Source of the DNA: Azospirillum baldaniorum
GTDB lineage: Bacteria; Pseudomonadota; Alphaproteobacteria; Azospirillales; Azospirillaceae
Assembly (NCBI RefSeq): GCF_003119195.2
Contig: NZ_CP022253.1
Span: forward strand, 886,001-950,000
DNA: 64,000 nucleotides
Direction: 5' to 3'
Shown here piece by piece: positions 44,184-53,230 of this stretch. The notes under the pieces are model-generated. The model worked only from the letters and a program-made list of their open reading frames with translations, ran no database searches and was not told the DNA's origin. The position numbers and the translations under genes are program-made. Position 1 is the stretch's first letter; each line of letters starts with the position of its first letter.

Positions 44184-44220
44184 TGGCTGGGGGCGCAGCC
44201 CGCTGAGACCGCGGCGAGTG

Positions 44221-44249
44221 GGGACCGGCCGTGCCTGCGGCCGGTTCCC
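44221..44249 (+). terminator. hairpin after the first paralogue
   Basis: GGGACCGGCCG pairs with CGGCCGGTTCCC (one G-T pair) around TGCCTG, just past the first paralogue. It has a short TTCGCTT tail. It may partly separate the two paralogues' transcription. Confidence 0.6.
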
Positions 44250-44289
44250 TTCGCTTCATGACGCTCCGGACGGAACTCGGGAGAACGCG

Positions 44290-45435
44290 ATGTTACGCCA
44301 ACACGAAGCCGCTGCGGAGACGCCAGCTGGCATGGAAGGGCTTCAGAACCGCTGGTACAATTCCGTCGTCCAATCGCTCAATCTCACGTCCGCCGCGTTC
44401 CAGCTTCTTCAGCCGTCCTTCGTCGTTCCACTGACGGATCTGGGGCTGTGGCGTTACGGTCAGGAAATTCCGCAGCGTTCCCTTACGGCAAACGCCTACG
44501 ACATGAGCCTGGACCGCTTCTTCGACATTTATGCATCCGTCATCGGCCAGCTGAGCTTTCCCGAATCCTGCTTCAGGGAGGACATCGGCGGCGACACCTA
44601 TGAGGCGTGGACCGCTTATCTTGCGACGCTCAGCCCGCAGCCGTCCGCTCAGCAGTTGCCGGCGCTGTTCCTGGTCTGGGCGATGATCAACGCGCCGACG
44701 GTTGCCAACGTGGGGCAGCAGGATCTTGCGGTGATGGCTCTGATCGGCTCGGCCCAGGCGGCCCTGGAGCCGTATGTCGGCCCGAACGGGCAGCCTGCGG
44801 ATTTCGGGGGAAGCTACGCGCAGCTGGTCCAAAGCCTTGCCCATGGCATCGCCAAATCCTTCCGCTTTGACAGCAAGGCAGCCAGCGGCGATGTGTCCGG
44901 GTCCTGGACCGGCGGTGTCGACACCGTCGACAACGGGCTTTGGAGCGGCGCCGTTCCAGGCAACCGTCAAAGCCTGCTGTTCGCGCGCAGCCATGTGCAG
45001 GCGGCGGTCACCGTGTCGGGACTGATCACGTGGCCGCTCACGCCGGGGTCCTGGTACGACTCCTCGATGATCGCGACGGCCTACGCCAATCCCTGCACGC
45101 CGCCCTGGCCCAATCCGGCGCAACCCGCCTGGGACGCGGTCTTCGGCGCCGACGGAAGCCTGCCGCGGGTCATGGCGTCGCTGGCGGCGGCGAAAGGCGT
45201 CGACATCACCGTCACCTCGGACGCGGTCTATTCGCCACTGGACCAAGCCATCATCGAAACCTTCGCTCCGCTCGGCCTGTGGCCGTTCTATCTGCCGAGC
45301 GGCATGGCGCAGACCACCGTCAGCTTCGGCGAGTCCTCGGGAATGACCATCCGGACCGTCTCGACGCCGGGCGCACCGGTCATACTGGGCGGCAACGTCC
45401 AGCCCATCGGCACCTTCCTGGGGGCCGGGGGGTAG
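44290..45435 (+). CDS. unknown protein, second of a paralogous pair
   Basis: The ATG at 44290 follows GGGAG and gives 381 residues. It aligns with the preceding gene along its full length: FQLLQPSFVVPLTDLGLWRYGQEIPQRSLT, IGGDTYEAWTAYLATL, QLPALFLVWAMINAPTVANVGQQDL, DGSLPRVMASL-type region and a C-terminal VILGGNVQPIGTFLG. It lacks the Ser-rich stretch. Family and function are unknown. No signal peptide; a cytoplasmic or non-classically secreted, self-assembling protein are equally open. Confidence 0.75.
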   Translation: MLRQHEAAAETPAGMEGLQNRWYNSVVQSLNLTSAAFQLLQPSFVVPLTDLGLWRYGQEIPQRSLTANAYDMSLDRFFDIYASVIGQLSFPESCFREDIGGDTYEAWTAYLATLSPQPSAQQLPALFLVWAMINAPTVANVGQQDLAVMALIGSAQAALEPYVGPNGQPADFGGSYAQLVQSLAHGIAKSFRFDSKAASGDVSGSWTGGVDTVDNGLWSGAVPGNRQSLLFARSHVQAAVTVSGLITWPLTPGSWYDSSMIATAYANPCTPPWPNPAQPAWDAVFGADGSLPRVMASLAAAKGVDITVTSDAVYSPLDQAIIETFAPLGLWPFYLPSGMAQTTVSFGESSGMTIRTVSTPGAPVILGGNVQPIGTFLGAGG

Positions 45436-45495
45436 GCACCCGGCAGGAGGGCGCCGCGCCACGCCGCGATCCGCCCCCTCTCATTCTGGCCCCCC

Positions 45496-46137
45496 TCACG
45501 CCACGCAGGTCACCCCGGTGCCGCCCAGCCCGCAATAGCCCGCGGGATTCTTGGACAGATACTGCTGGTGATAGTCCTCGGCGTAGTAGAAGGGCGGGGC
45601 CTCGCGCAGCTCCGTCGTCACCGGGCCGAACCCGGCCTGCTCCAGGCGGGCCTGATAGGCCTCGCGGCTGGCCTCGGCGGCGGCGCGCTGGGCGTCCGTG
45701 TGGGTGTAGATGGCCGAGCGGTACTGGGTGCCGACGTCGTTGCCCTGGCGCATGCCCTGGGTCGGGTCGTGCGCCTCCCAGAAAACGCGCAGCAACTCCT
45801 CGAACCCGACCTTGGCCGGGTCGTAGACGACGCGCACCACCTCGGTGTGACCGGTGCGGCCGGAGCAGACCTCCTCATAGGTCGGGTTGGGGGTGTGGCC
45901 GCCCTGATAGCCGACCATGGTCGACCAGACGCCCGGCACCTTCCAGAACTTGCGCTCCGCCCCCCAGAAGCAGCCGAGACCGAAGTCGGCGACCTCCAGC
46001 CCCTCCGGATAGGGCGGGGTCAGCGGGTTGCCGTTGACGTGGTGGCGCGGCGGCACGGGAACCGGCGTGTCGCGTCCGGGCAGGGCCTCCTCCGCGCTGG
46101 GCAGCGCCAGGGGCTTGCGCATGAACATTCCGAGCAT
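45496..46137 (-). CDS. msrA: peptide methionine (S)-S-oxide reductase
   Basis: This 213-residue enzyme has the MsrA active site [11 protein letters not shown] (Cys56). [22 protein letters not shown] and [12 protein letters not shown] complete the family pattern. A resolving Cys lies in the last residues ([12 protein letters not shown]). It repairs oxidised methionine with thioredoxin; thioredoxin reductase is in the same window. About 45 extra residues precede the core, with no signal peptide. Confidence 0.95.
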   Translation of the reverse strand: MLGMFMRKPLALPSAEEALPGRDTPVPVPPRHHVNGNPLTPPYPEGLEVADFGLGCFWGAERKFWKVPGVWSTMVGYQGGHTPNPTYEEVCSGRTGHTEVVRVVYDPAKVGFEELLRVFWEAHDPTQGMRQGNDVGTQYRSAIYTHTDAQRAAAEASREAYQARLEQAGFGPVTTELREAPPFYYAEDYHQQYLSKNPAGYCGLGGTGVTCVA

Positions 46138-46302
46138 CTCGGCCTCTCCGATGGCGTAGGATTTGGGAATGGGGATTTGGGGATTATGTCGGGTCGCCCC
46201 GCCCCGGAGGCAAGTCGGCGCCTTTGCACGGGAGCCTTCCGCGGCCCCGCCTGTTTACCCTTCGGAATGTTCAGTCCAAGGTGGAACCGCGGGGAGAGAA
46301 TC

Positions 46303-46752
46303 ATGACGATCGATGACGCCACCCTCCAGCGCCTGATTGCCAAGGGCCGCCAGCACGGCAACCGGCTCAGCGTCGAGCAGCTCGGCCAGGACGTGCCGGT
46401 GGAGACGATGACCCCGGAGGAGGTCGCCGTGGTGGTGGAGCGGCTGGAAACCGCGGGCATCGACGTGGAGCTGACCGACGAGCGGCTGAAGCGCCCGCGC
46501 GGCGGCGGTGGCGGCGACTACCAGCGCGGGGCCGGGGTGGTCGACATCGCCAGCCCGGCGGCGCCCGCCGTTTCAGCACCCGGCGCCCGCCCGTCCGAAC
46601 ATGGCTGGGCCGACGAGGGGCTGGGTCACGCCCACGGCGCGCATCACGGCTCCCGCCGGGCGCCGACCTGGAACCGCGGCGGGGTGGACATGCTTCCCGT
46701 CGTCTCGGTCCTGGTCGTGGCGCTGGTGCTGATCATCGCCCTGGGCGGCTGA
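46303..46752 (+). CDS. sigma-70 region 1.1-like domain protein with C-terminal membrane helix
   Basis: The ATG at 46303, after GGGGAGAG, gives 149 residues. Residues 5-52 (LIAKGRQHGNRLSVEQLGQDVP...MTPEEVAVVVERLETAGIDV) closely resemble region 1.1 of the housekeeping sigma factor. A Gly/His-rich linker (65-120) and one transmembrane helix (about 128-148) follow. Region 1.1 in RpoD is autoinhibitory; here no sigma regions 1.2-4 exist, so it cannot be a sigma factor. The protein would be tail-anchored in the inner membrane with the domain inside the cell. Confidence 0.75.
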   Translation: MTIDDATLQRLIAKGRQHGNRLSVEQLGQDVPVETMTPEEVAVVVERLETAGIDVELTDERLKRPRGGGGGDYQRGAGVVDIASPAAPAVSAPGARPSEHGWADEGLGHAHGAHHGSRRAPTWNRGGVDMLPVVSVLVVALVLIIALGG

Positions 46753-46764
46753 GCGATCAGGCCG

Positions 46765-47643
46765 TCAGCCCGGCTTGGCCAGCGCGTGGATGAGGATGGC
46801 GGCGGTCGCCGCGACGTTCAGCGACTGGATGCGGCCGGTGCCGGGCAGGGTCAGGATGTCCTCGCAGGCGGCGAGGGTGGCGGGGGGAAGCCCGTCCTCC
46901 TCGTTGCCCAGCACGACGGCGGCGGGCCGCTCGCCCCTGGCGAGGACCGCCGGGTCGGTGACCACCGCCCGGCCGCGGCCCAGCGCCGTTCCGGCCACCC
47001 GGTAGGACTCGCGCAGCCGCTTCAGGACCGTCGGCAGGTTGGCCGCCCGGTACAGCTCCACCCATTCGAATCCGCCCTCGGCCACCCGGTAGGCGGACTC
47101 CGACGGCAGGGCCTGTCCGGGATGGTCCGACACCACGACGCGCCGCAGGCCGAAGAAGGCGGCGGTGCGCAGGATGGCGCCCAGATTGTGCGGGTTGCCG
47201 ACCCCGTCGAGGATCAGCAACGGCTGCCCGTCCGCCGCCCAACGCTTCGCCGCCTCCACGTCGAAGGCGGGCACCGGGCGCGGCGCGATCAGCGCGACCA
47301 CCCCGCCGTGCAACACCGTTCCGGCGACCTTGGCCAGCTCGTCGGCCTCCACCATGCGATAGGGCTTGCGCGCCGCGGCCATCGCCTTGCAGAAGTCGCC
47401 GGTCTTCGCCTTCAGCCGCTCTTCGAAGAACAGCCGCTCCACCCGCGCCGCGTCATGGGCGAACAGGGCGGAGACGGCGGAGAGGCCGGCGACACGGAAC
47501 AGCTTGCCCGGCTCCTCCCGCGGTTCCTCCCGACGCACATCCTTGCCGGCGCGGGCCGGACCCGGACGGGAGGGACGGGCAGCGGACGGGCGGGCAGGGG
47601 AAGGGACGGGCGGACGGCCGCGCGGGGTCGTCGGCTTCGGCAT
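46765..47643 (-). CDS. TrmH/SpoU family RNA 2'-O-methyltransferase
   Basis: The ATG at 47643 gives 292 residues; an upstream extension is unlikely. A basic, disordered N-terminus (1-50) precedes the SpoU substrate-binding domain (LFRVAGLSAVSALFAHDAARVERLFF) and the SPOUT knot. The three motifs are DGVGNPHNLGAILRTAAFFG, VVLGNEEDGLP and IQSLNVAATAAILIHAL. It methylates ribose in rRNA or tRNA; the exact site cannot be told from sequence. Confidence 0.88.
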   Translation of the reverse strand: MPKPTTPRGRPPVPSPARPSAARPSRPGPARAGKDVRREEPREEPGKLFRVAGLSAVSALFAHDAARVERLFFEERLKAKTGDFCKAMAAARKPYRMVEADELAKVAGTVLHGGVVALIAPRPVPAFDVEAAKRWAADGQPLLILDGVGNPHNLGAILRTAAFFGLRRVVVSDHPGQALPSESAYRVAEGGFEWVELYRAANLPTVLKRLRESYRVAGTALGRGRAVVTDPAVLARGERPAAVVLGNEEDGLPPATLAACEDILTLPGTGRIQSLNVAATAAILIHALAKPG

Positions 47644-47710
47644 GATGGACTCGGGGGCTTGGGGGAACGGGCCGGCATTCTGGACCAACCCGTTCCCGAA
47701 CTCAAAGCCC

Positions 47711-48694
47711 TCAGTGGTTTCCGTTCTTGCTCCGCGCGTAGCCGGCGTAGGCCGCGGCAGCCGCCGCCGCGACCCCGGCGACGAGCAGGGGCGACACCCA
47801 GCCGGGCGGCGGGGTGCGGAAGCCGCCGGTGACGCCGCGGCCGCGCTCCACCGGACGGAACAGGTTGCCGTCGCTTGTCGCGGCGGGCGGGGTCCGGCTG
47901 AAATGGCGGTGGGCGCCGTGTCCGGCGATCTTCTCCATCAGGCGCGGCGCCACCGCGTGCCCCAGCCGGGTCAGCGGGGTCATCGCCCCGACCATCGCCT
48001 GCGCGCGCGGGCGCAGCGCCACGGCGAGCACGGTGTCCGCCACGTCCTGCGGGTCGTCGTAGAAGGGGCTTTCCGCGTCCAGCTGGTGGCCGGTGTAATT
48101 GGCGCCGTGCGACATGCCCGGCGTGTCGGTGAAGAAGGGGTAGACGCCGCAGACATGGACGCCCGGCGCGTCGACCAGCTCCGCCCGCAGGCTCTCCAGA
48201 AGCCCTTCCAGACCGAATTTGCTGGCCGCGTAGGCGGCGGCGTAGGGGGCGGGCGCCCAGGCCCCGACCGAGACGGTGTTGATGAGCACCCCATGGCCCT
48301 GCCGGCGGAACAGCGGCAATACGGCGTGGGCGGCGTGCAGCGGGCCGAACAGGTTGGTCTCGACGACGCGGCGGTGCGCCTCCAGCGGGGTGTCCTCGAA
48401 CCGCCCGACGGCGCCGACCCCGGCGTTGCTCACCCAGACGTCGATGCCGCCGAACAATTGCACCGCCCGGTTGGCCAGCCGCCGCACCGCCTCGGCGTCG
48501 GTGACGTCGGTGGGCACCACCTCGGCCTCGCCGCCCAATTCCCGGCATTCCTCGGCGACCTCGCCGAGCAGGGCCTCCCGCCGGGCGGCCAGAACCAGCC
48601 GGGCGCCCTCCCGCGCGAAGGTCAGGGCGGTGGCCCGCCCGATCCCGCTCGATGCGCCGGTGATGACCACCACGGCCCCGCGCACGCTGTCCAT
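47711..48694 (-). CDS. SDR family oxidoreductase with C-terminal hydrophobic segment
   Basis: The ATG at 48694 after GGGAGAG gives 327 residues. The Rossmann motif TGASSGIG is near residue 11, NAGVGAVG near 88 and the catalytic Tyr/Lys in YAASKFG near 153. About 60 residues beyond the SDR core end in a hydrophobic stretch (LLVAGVAAAAAAAYAG) that may anchor the enzyme. The substrate is unknown. It lies upstream of the TrmH gene in the same direction, 67 bases apart. Confidence 0.88.
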   Translation of the reverse strand: MDSVRGAVVVITGASSGIGRATALTFAREGARLVLAARREALLGEVAEECRELGGEAEVVPTDVTDAEAVRRLANRAVQLFGGIDVWVSNAGVGAVGRFEDTPLEAHRRVVETNLFGPLHAAHAVLPLFRRQGHGVLINTVSVGAWAPAPYAAAYAASKFGLEGLLESLRAELVDAPGVHVCGVYPFFTDTPGMSHGANYTGHQLDAESPFYDDPQDVADTVLAVALRPRAQAMVGAMTPLTRLGHAVAPRLMEKIAGHGAHRHFSRTPPAATSDGNLFRPVERGRGVTGGFRTPPPGWVSPLLVAGVAAAAAAAYAGYARSKNGNH

Positions 48695-48779
48695 CCATTC
48701 TCTCCCGTCAATGCCTCGATGCGGCATCAACAGGACAGGACGGCCCGGCGTCGCGGTGCGGTGGCCGGGTTGTCCCGGA

Positions 48780-49358
48780 TCAGATCAGCTTGATCGCCAG
48801 GAAGCCGCCGATCAGCGCGACGGCGAAGGCGGTGGTGACCAGCGTCAGCCGCTTCTCGATGAAGGCGCGCACCGGCTCGCCGAACCAGTAGAGCAGGGCG
48901 GCGACCAGATAGAAGCGGATGGCCCGCGACAGGATCGAGGCGCCGATGAACACCCAGATGTTCAGCTTCGCCACACCCGCGGTGATGGTCAGCAGCTTGT
49001 AGGGGATGGGCGTCATGCCCTTGATGATGAGAATCTCCGCGCCGTATTCGACGAAGGTATGGCGCAGCGTCTCGAACTGGGCTTCCAGATGGTAGAAGTC
49101 GATGACCGCCTTGCCGATGGCCTCGTACAGGAAGTAGCCGATCATGTAGCCGGCGACGCCGCCCACCACCGAGGCCAGCGTGCAGATCGTCGCGATCCGC
49201 CACGCGGCCTGCCGGTTGGCGAGCACCATCGGCACCATCAGGATGTCCGGCGGGATCGGGAAGAAGGAGCTTTCCGCGAAGGAAACCCCCGCCAGCCAAG
49301 TGGTGGCGTTCTTCGAGGCCGCCTTGGCCATCGTCCAGTCGTAAAGGCGCTTCAGCAT
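48780..49358 (-). CDS. YqaA/DedA-type (SNARE-associated) membrane protein
   Basis: This 192-residue protein has four or five hydrophobic segments and the family features AGVSFAESSFFPIPPDILMVPM near residue 22, VGGVAGYMIGYFLYEAIG near 63 and KGMTPIPYKLLTITAGVAKL near 113. These are the re-entrant loops of DedA/VTT proteins, which are thought to move lipids across the membrane. It is a single gene with its own start at 49358. Confidence 0.85.
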   Translation of the reverse strand: MLKRLYDWTMAKAASKNATTWLAGVSFAESSFFPIPPDILMVPMVLANRQAAWRIATICTLASVVGGVAGYMIGYFLYEAIGKAVIDFYHLEAQFETLRHTFVEYGAEILIIKGMTPIPYKLLTITAGVAKLNIWVFIGASILSRAIRFYLVAALLYWFGEPVRAFIEKRLTLVTTAFAVALIGGFLAIKLI

Positions 49359-49467
49359 GCCGGTCGCAGCCCGTGTTGTGCCGGTGAGGGAGCCCCTGTT
49401 TTAGCGGGGGACCGGGCCAGCGGCTACGACCAATTCGGGGCGGCCCCGGAAAGGCTAAGCCATCGGC

Positions 49468-49713
49468 CTAGCGGGGCACGGGCTTGCTCCCGGATTCGGC
49501 GGTGTCCGGTTCCGCCTTCTCAGGGTCGGCGCGCGACACCGGATCGCAGTCGCCGTCGCGGGAACCGCCGGGATGACCGCCCGGCATGCCGCGGTAGCGC
49601 GTGTCCGGGTTGGACCCGCCGCCGCCGCTCTGCTCGTCGCAGAGAGGCTCGATGTCGGTCTTGCGGATGTCCTTGGGCTCGGCGCTCTTGTGCCCGGTAT
49701 GGTCGTCGGCCAT
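49468..49713 (-). CDS. small hydrophilic protein, unknown
   Basis: The ATG at 49713 gives 81 residues; the frame begins earlier but a start there is less likely. The product is charged and Gly/Asp/Pro-rich (QSGGGGSNPDTRYRGMPGG) and looks disordered. Four bases of the window's many overlapping frames favour it only through its clean start and position between two genes of the same direction. Possibly a stress-related small protein. Modest confidence that it is expressed. Confidence 0.45.
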   Translation of the reverse strand: MADDHTGHKSAEPKDIRKTDIEPLCDEQSGGGGSNPDTRYRGMPGGHPGGSRDGDCDPVSRADPEKAEPDTAESGSKPVPR

Positions 49714-49786
49714 GGCCGTTCTCCGGCTGCGGGAGTGGAAACCGGGCAACAGGCCAGCGCCGCCGCGGTTCCCGCCCCGCTGACGC

Positions 49787-50182
49787 TCACTTGGTCGCGG
49801 CTTCCAGATAGGCGATCAGGTCGGCCCGGTCCTCCGGCTTCGCGACCCCGGCGAAGGCCATGCGGCTGTCGGCGATGACCGCCTTCGGGTTGGCGAGATA
49901 GGGGTCGAGCGTCTTGGCGTCCCACGCGATGCCGGAGGCCTTCAGCCCCTCGGAGTAGTTGGCGTAGGTGTCCACCGTGCCGGCCTTGCGCCCGAACAGC
50001 CCGTGCAGCGTCGGGCCGACGCGGTTCTTTTCCGCCTCCACCGTATGGCAGGCCTTGCACTGGCGGAACAGCTTCTCGCCGTTCGCCGGATCGCCGTCGG
50101 CCAGGGCCGGGAGCGGTGCCGCGGCGAGAAGGACCAGGGCGGCAAAGGCTGTACGGGCGGCGGTGCGGGCGACGGTGCGCAT
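49787..50182 (-). CDS. class I cytochrome c (c2/c550 type)
   Basis: This 131-residue protein has a signal peptide (ending ALA-DG), the heme motif CKACH near residue 42 and a distal Met in SRMAFAG near 107. KNRVGPTLHGLFGRKAG and LDPYLANPKAVI match cytochromes c2 of alphaproteobacteria. It is a soluble periplasmic electron carrier. It may serve the alcohol-oxidation system encoded from 50.9 kb on, but that is inference from proximity. Confidence 0.92.
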   Translation of the reverse strand: MRTVARTAARTAFAALVLLAAAPLPALADGDPANGEKLFRQCKACHTVEAEKNRVGPTLHGLFGRKAGTVDTYANYSEGLKASGIAWDAKTLDPYLANPKAVIADSRMAFAGVAKPEDRADLIAYLEAATK

Positions 50183-50239
50183 GGGTCGTGGGCCTCCTTC
50201 GTTTCGCCGCGGCGGAAGGTCGCGGCGTCGAGGGAGACT

Positions 50240-50647
50240 TTACGGATCGCCGGAGTCCGGGCCATTGGACTTTGGATCAGCGGAGTCCGCGCCCTTTTCG
50301 AGCGCCGCTTCCGGTTTCAGCGCCTCGTCCAGCCAGGCGAGGTGGGGCGCGGCGGCGCGGCGGGCCTCCTCCTCCATGCGGCGGTAGCGGGCGATCACCT
50401 CCTGGCCGAAGGCGGTCAGGCCGGTCCCGCCGCCCTCCCGCCCGCCGACGTTGGTGCGCACCACCGGCTCGCGGAAGGCGGAGTTCATGGTTTCCACCAG
50501 GAACCACGCGCGGCGGAAGGACATGCCGAGCGCCCGCGCCGCCGCCGAGATCGAGCCGGTGCGGTCGATCTCCTCCAGCAGGGACACCTTGCCGGGTCCG
50601 ATGGCGCCGGAGGGGTGGAGGAAGCGCAGCCGGATGTCGGTCGTCAT
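50240..50647 (-). CDS. ModE-type winged-helix regulator without molybdate domain
   Basis: This 135-residue protein is the DNA-binding half of ModE (LLEEIDRTGSISAAARALGMSFRRAWFLVETMN). VRTNVGGREGGGTGLTAFGQEVIARYRRME is typical of the LysR-like ModE N-domain. It lacks the molbindin domains that sense molybdate. It is 57 bases upstream of the cytochrome c gene and in the same direction, and divergent from the aldehyde dehydrogenase gene, which it might control. The effector, if any, is unknown. Confidence 0.82.
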   Translation of the reverse strand: MTTDIRLRFLHPSGAIGPGKVSLLEEIDRTGSISAAARALGMSFRRAWFLVETMNSAFREPVVRTNVGGREGGGTGLTAFGQEVIARYRRMEEEARRAAAPHLAWLDEALKPEAALEKGADSADPKSNGPDSGDP

Positions 50648-50739
50648 GTCCTGAAGTCTCGCCGGGAAACGGAAGGGTCTCCGCCCAAGGTATCATCTGT
50701 CGGCCAACGGTCGGACCCGAATCTGGGGGCCTGCGCGTC

Positions 50740-50757
50740 TGCAACCAAAGTCGAATT
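50740..50757 (+). promoter_or_regulatory. shared motif upstream of the aldehyde dehydrogenase gene
   Basis: TGCAACCAAAGTCGAATT differs at only two of 18 positions from the site at 61231-61248. It lies 143 bases before the aldehyde dehydrogenase start. A common activator of ethanol-type oxidation genes is inferred. Confidence 0.5.
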
Positions 50758-50900
50758 TACCGGCCTTCCCCGAAACCGCGATAACGGCGGGGCGCTGTGA
50801 CGGATACCGATCATCGGACGAACGGACACAGGGCGCACAACCCGCCAAACGTCATTCCACGACATTCAGTTCGGGCAATCCGCTTCGGGAGGAAACCGCC

Positions 50901-52421
<1,521 letters not shown>

Positions 52422-52448
52422 TCCTCTTGTCTCCTCCCTGACGACCTT

Positions 52449-52481
52449 GGGCCGGCGGCCATTCGGCCTCCGGCCCTTTTT
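52449..52481 (+). terminator. terminator after the aldehyde dehydrogenase gene
   Basis: GGGCCGG and CCGGCCC (7 pairs) around a loop that itself can pair (GGCC...GGCC), followed by TTTTT. It separates the dehydrogenase from the DUF779 gene. Confidence 0.8.
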
Positions 52482-52518
52482 CTCATCCGACGGGCCATTC
52501 ACTCGGGAGCGTCCGCCC

Positions 52519-52902
52519 ATGGTCGAACGAGTCGTCGCCACACCGGCGGCCCTGGCGCTGATCGAAAAGCTGCGCGGGCTCTACGGGCCGCTGTTCTTCC
52601 ACCAGTCCGGCGGCTGCTGCGACGGCAGCGCGCCGATGTGCTTCATGGACGGGGAGTTCCGCCCCGGCGGGCAGGACGTCCGGCTGGGGGAGATCGGGGG
52701 CTGTCCTTTCTACATGGGGGCGGCGCAGTTCGAATACTGGTCGCACACCCAGCTCATCATCGACGTGGTGCCGGGCCGCGGCGCCAGCTTCTCGCTGGAG
52801 GCGCCGGAGGGCGTGCGCTTCCTCACCCGCTCGCGCCTGTTCTCCGATGGCGAGGTGGAGGCGCTGCGTTCCGATCAGCGCGATATGACGAAAAAAGCAT
52901 AG
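52519..52902 (+). CDS. DUF779 family protein
   Basis: This 127-residue protein matches DUF779, whose genes commonly follow aldehyde dehydrogenase genes. Conserved Cys appear in QSGGCCDGSAPMCF and GGCPFYMG and could bind a metal. FSLEAPEGVRFLTRSRLF closes the domain. Function is unknown; a role as a dehydrogenase helper is inferred only from neighbourhood. The gene is preceded by a terminator, so it may have its own promoter or depend on readthrough. Confidence 0.85.
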   Translation: MVERVVATPAALALIEKLRGLYGPLFFHQSGGCCDGSAPMCFMDGEFRPGGQDVRLGEIGGCPFYMGAAQFEYWSHTQLIIDVVPGRGASFSLEAPEGVRFLTRSRLFSDGEVEALRSDQRDMTKKA

Positions 52903-52930
52903 CGCCATTCCGTGGAATGCGGTATTCAGG

Positions 52931-52942
52931 ATTCGACTTTGG
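52931..52942 (-). promoter_or_regulatory. partial match to the shared motif, inverted
   Basis: On the minus strand CCAAAGTCGAAT equals the core of the site at 50745-50756. It stands between the DUF779 gene and the FIST gene, pointing away from the latter, so its target is unclear. The neighbouring palindrome CATTCCGTGGAATG (52909-52922) may be a second site. Confidence 0.35.
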
Positions 52943-52970
52943 GACTTTCCCAGTCGGCACGGCCGCCGGG

Positions 52971-53063
52971 CGGTCTGATCCGTGTTCAGACCGGCTCCCC
53001 CGCGTGGTGGTGCATATGGAACCGAACTCAGGCGCCTTCCGCGACGGCGGAAGGCGCCTTTTT
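52971..53063 (+). ncRNA. candidate small RNA ending in a rho-independent terminator
   Basis: CGGTCTGA/TCAGACCG (52971-52978 and 52986-52993) forms one hairpin. A terminator with an 11-base-pair stem and T-run closes the stretch at 53063. The next gene starts only 168 bases later, so this could be a free transcript, or just the tail of the DUF779 mRNA. No promoter box is convincing. Confidence 0.3.
53030..53063 (+). terminator. rho-independent terminator after the DUF779 gene
   Basis: AGGCGCCTTCC pairs with GGAAGGCGCCT (11 pairs) around an 8-base loop and is followed by five T. A strong terminator. Confidence 0.85.
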
Positions 53064-53230
53064 CGTTGCGCGGGAAACAGTCCCGCGTCGGACCTTAGAC
53101 CATGGTCGCATGCCCGCACCCTTGCGCCGGCTTTGCCCGGCGGGCGTCGCTGAAGTAACCTATAGGTCATCCGCCCACGTTTCCCGGCCGGCCTTCCGGC
53201 GTCGGGTGGCCGTCTGGGGTGTTGGATGCC

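Larger units (their letters stand above)
52903..53230. other. intergenic region between DUF779 and FIST genes
   Basis: This 328-base region holds the palindrome CATTCCGTGGAATG, the motif core at 52931, two hairpins (one with a T-run) and, near 53158, the palindrome ACCTATAGGT that could be part of the FIST promoter. I see no convincing protein-coding frame. Confidence 0.6.
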
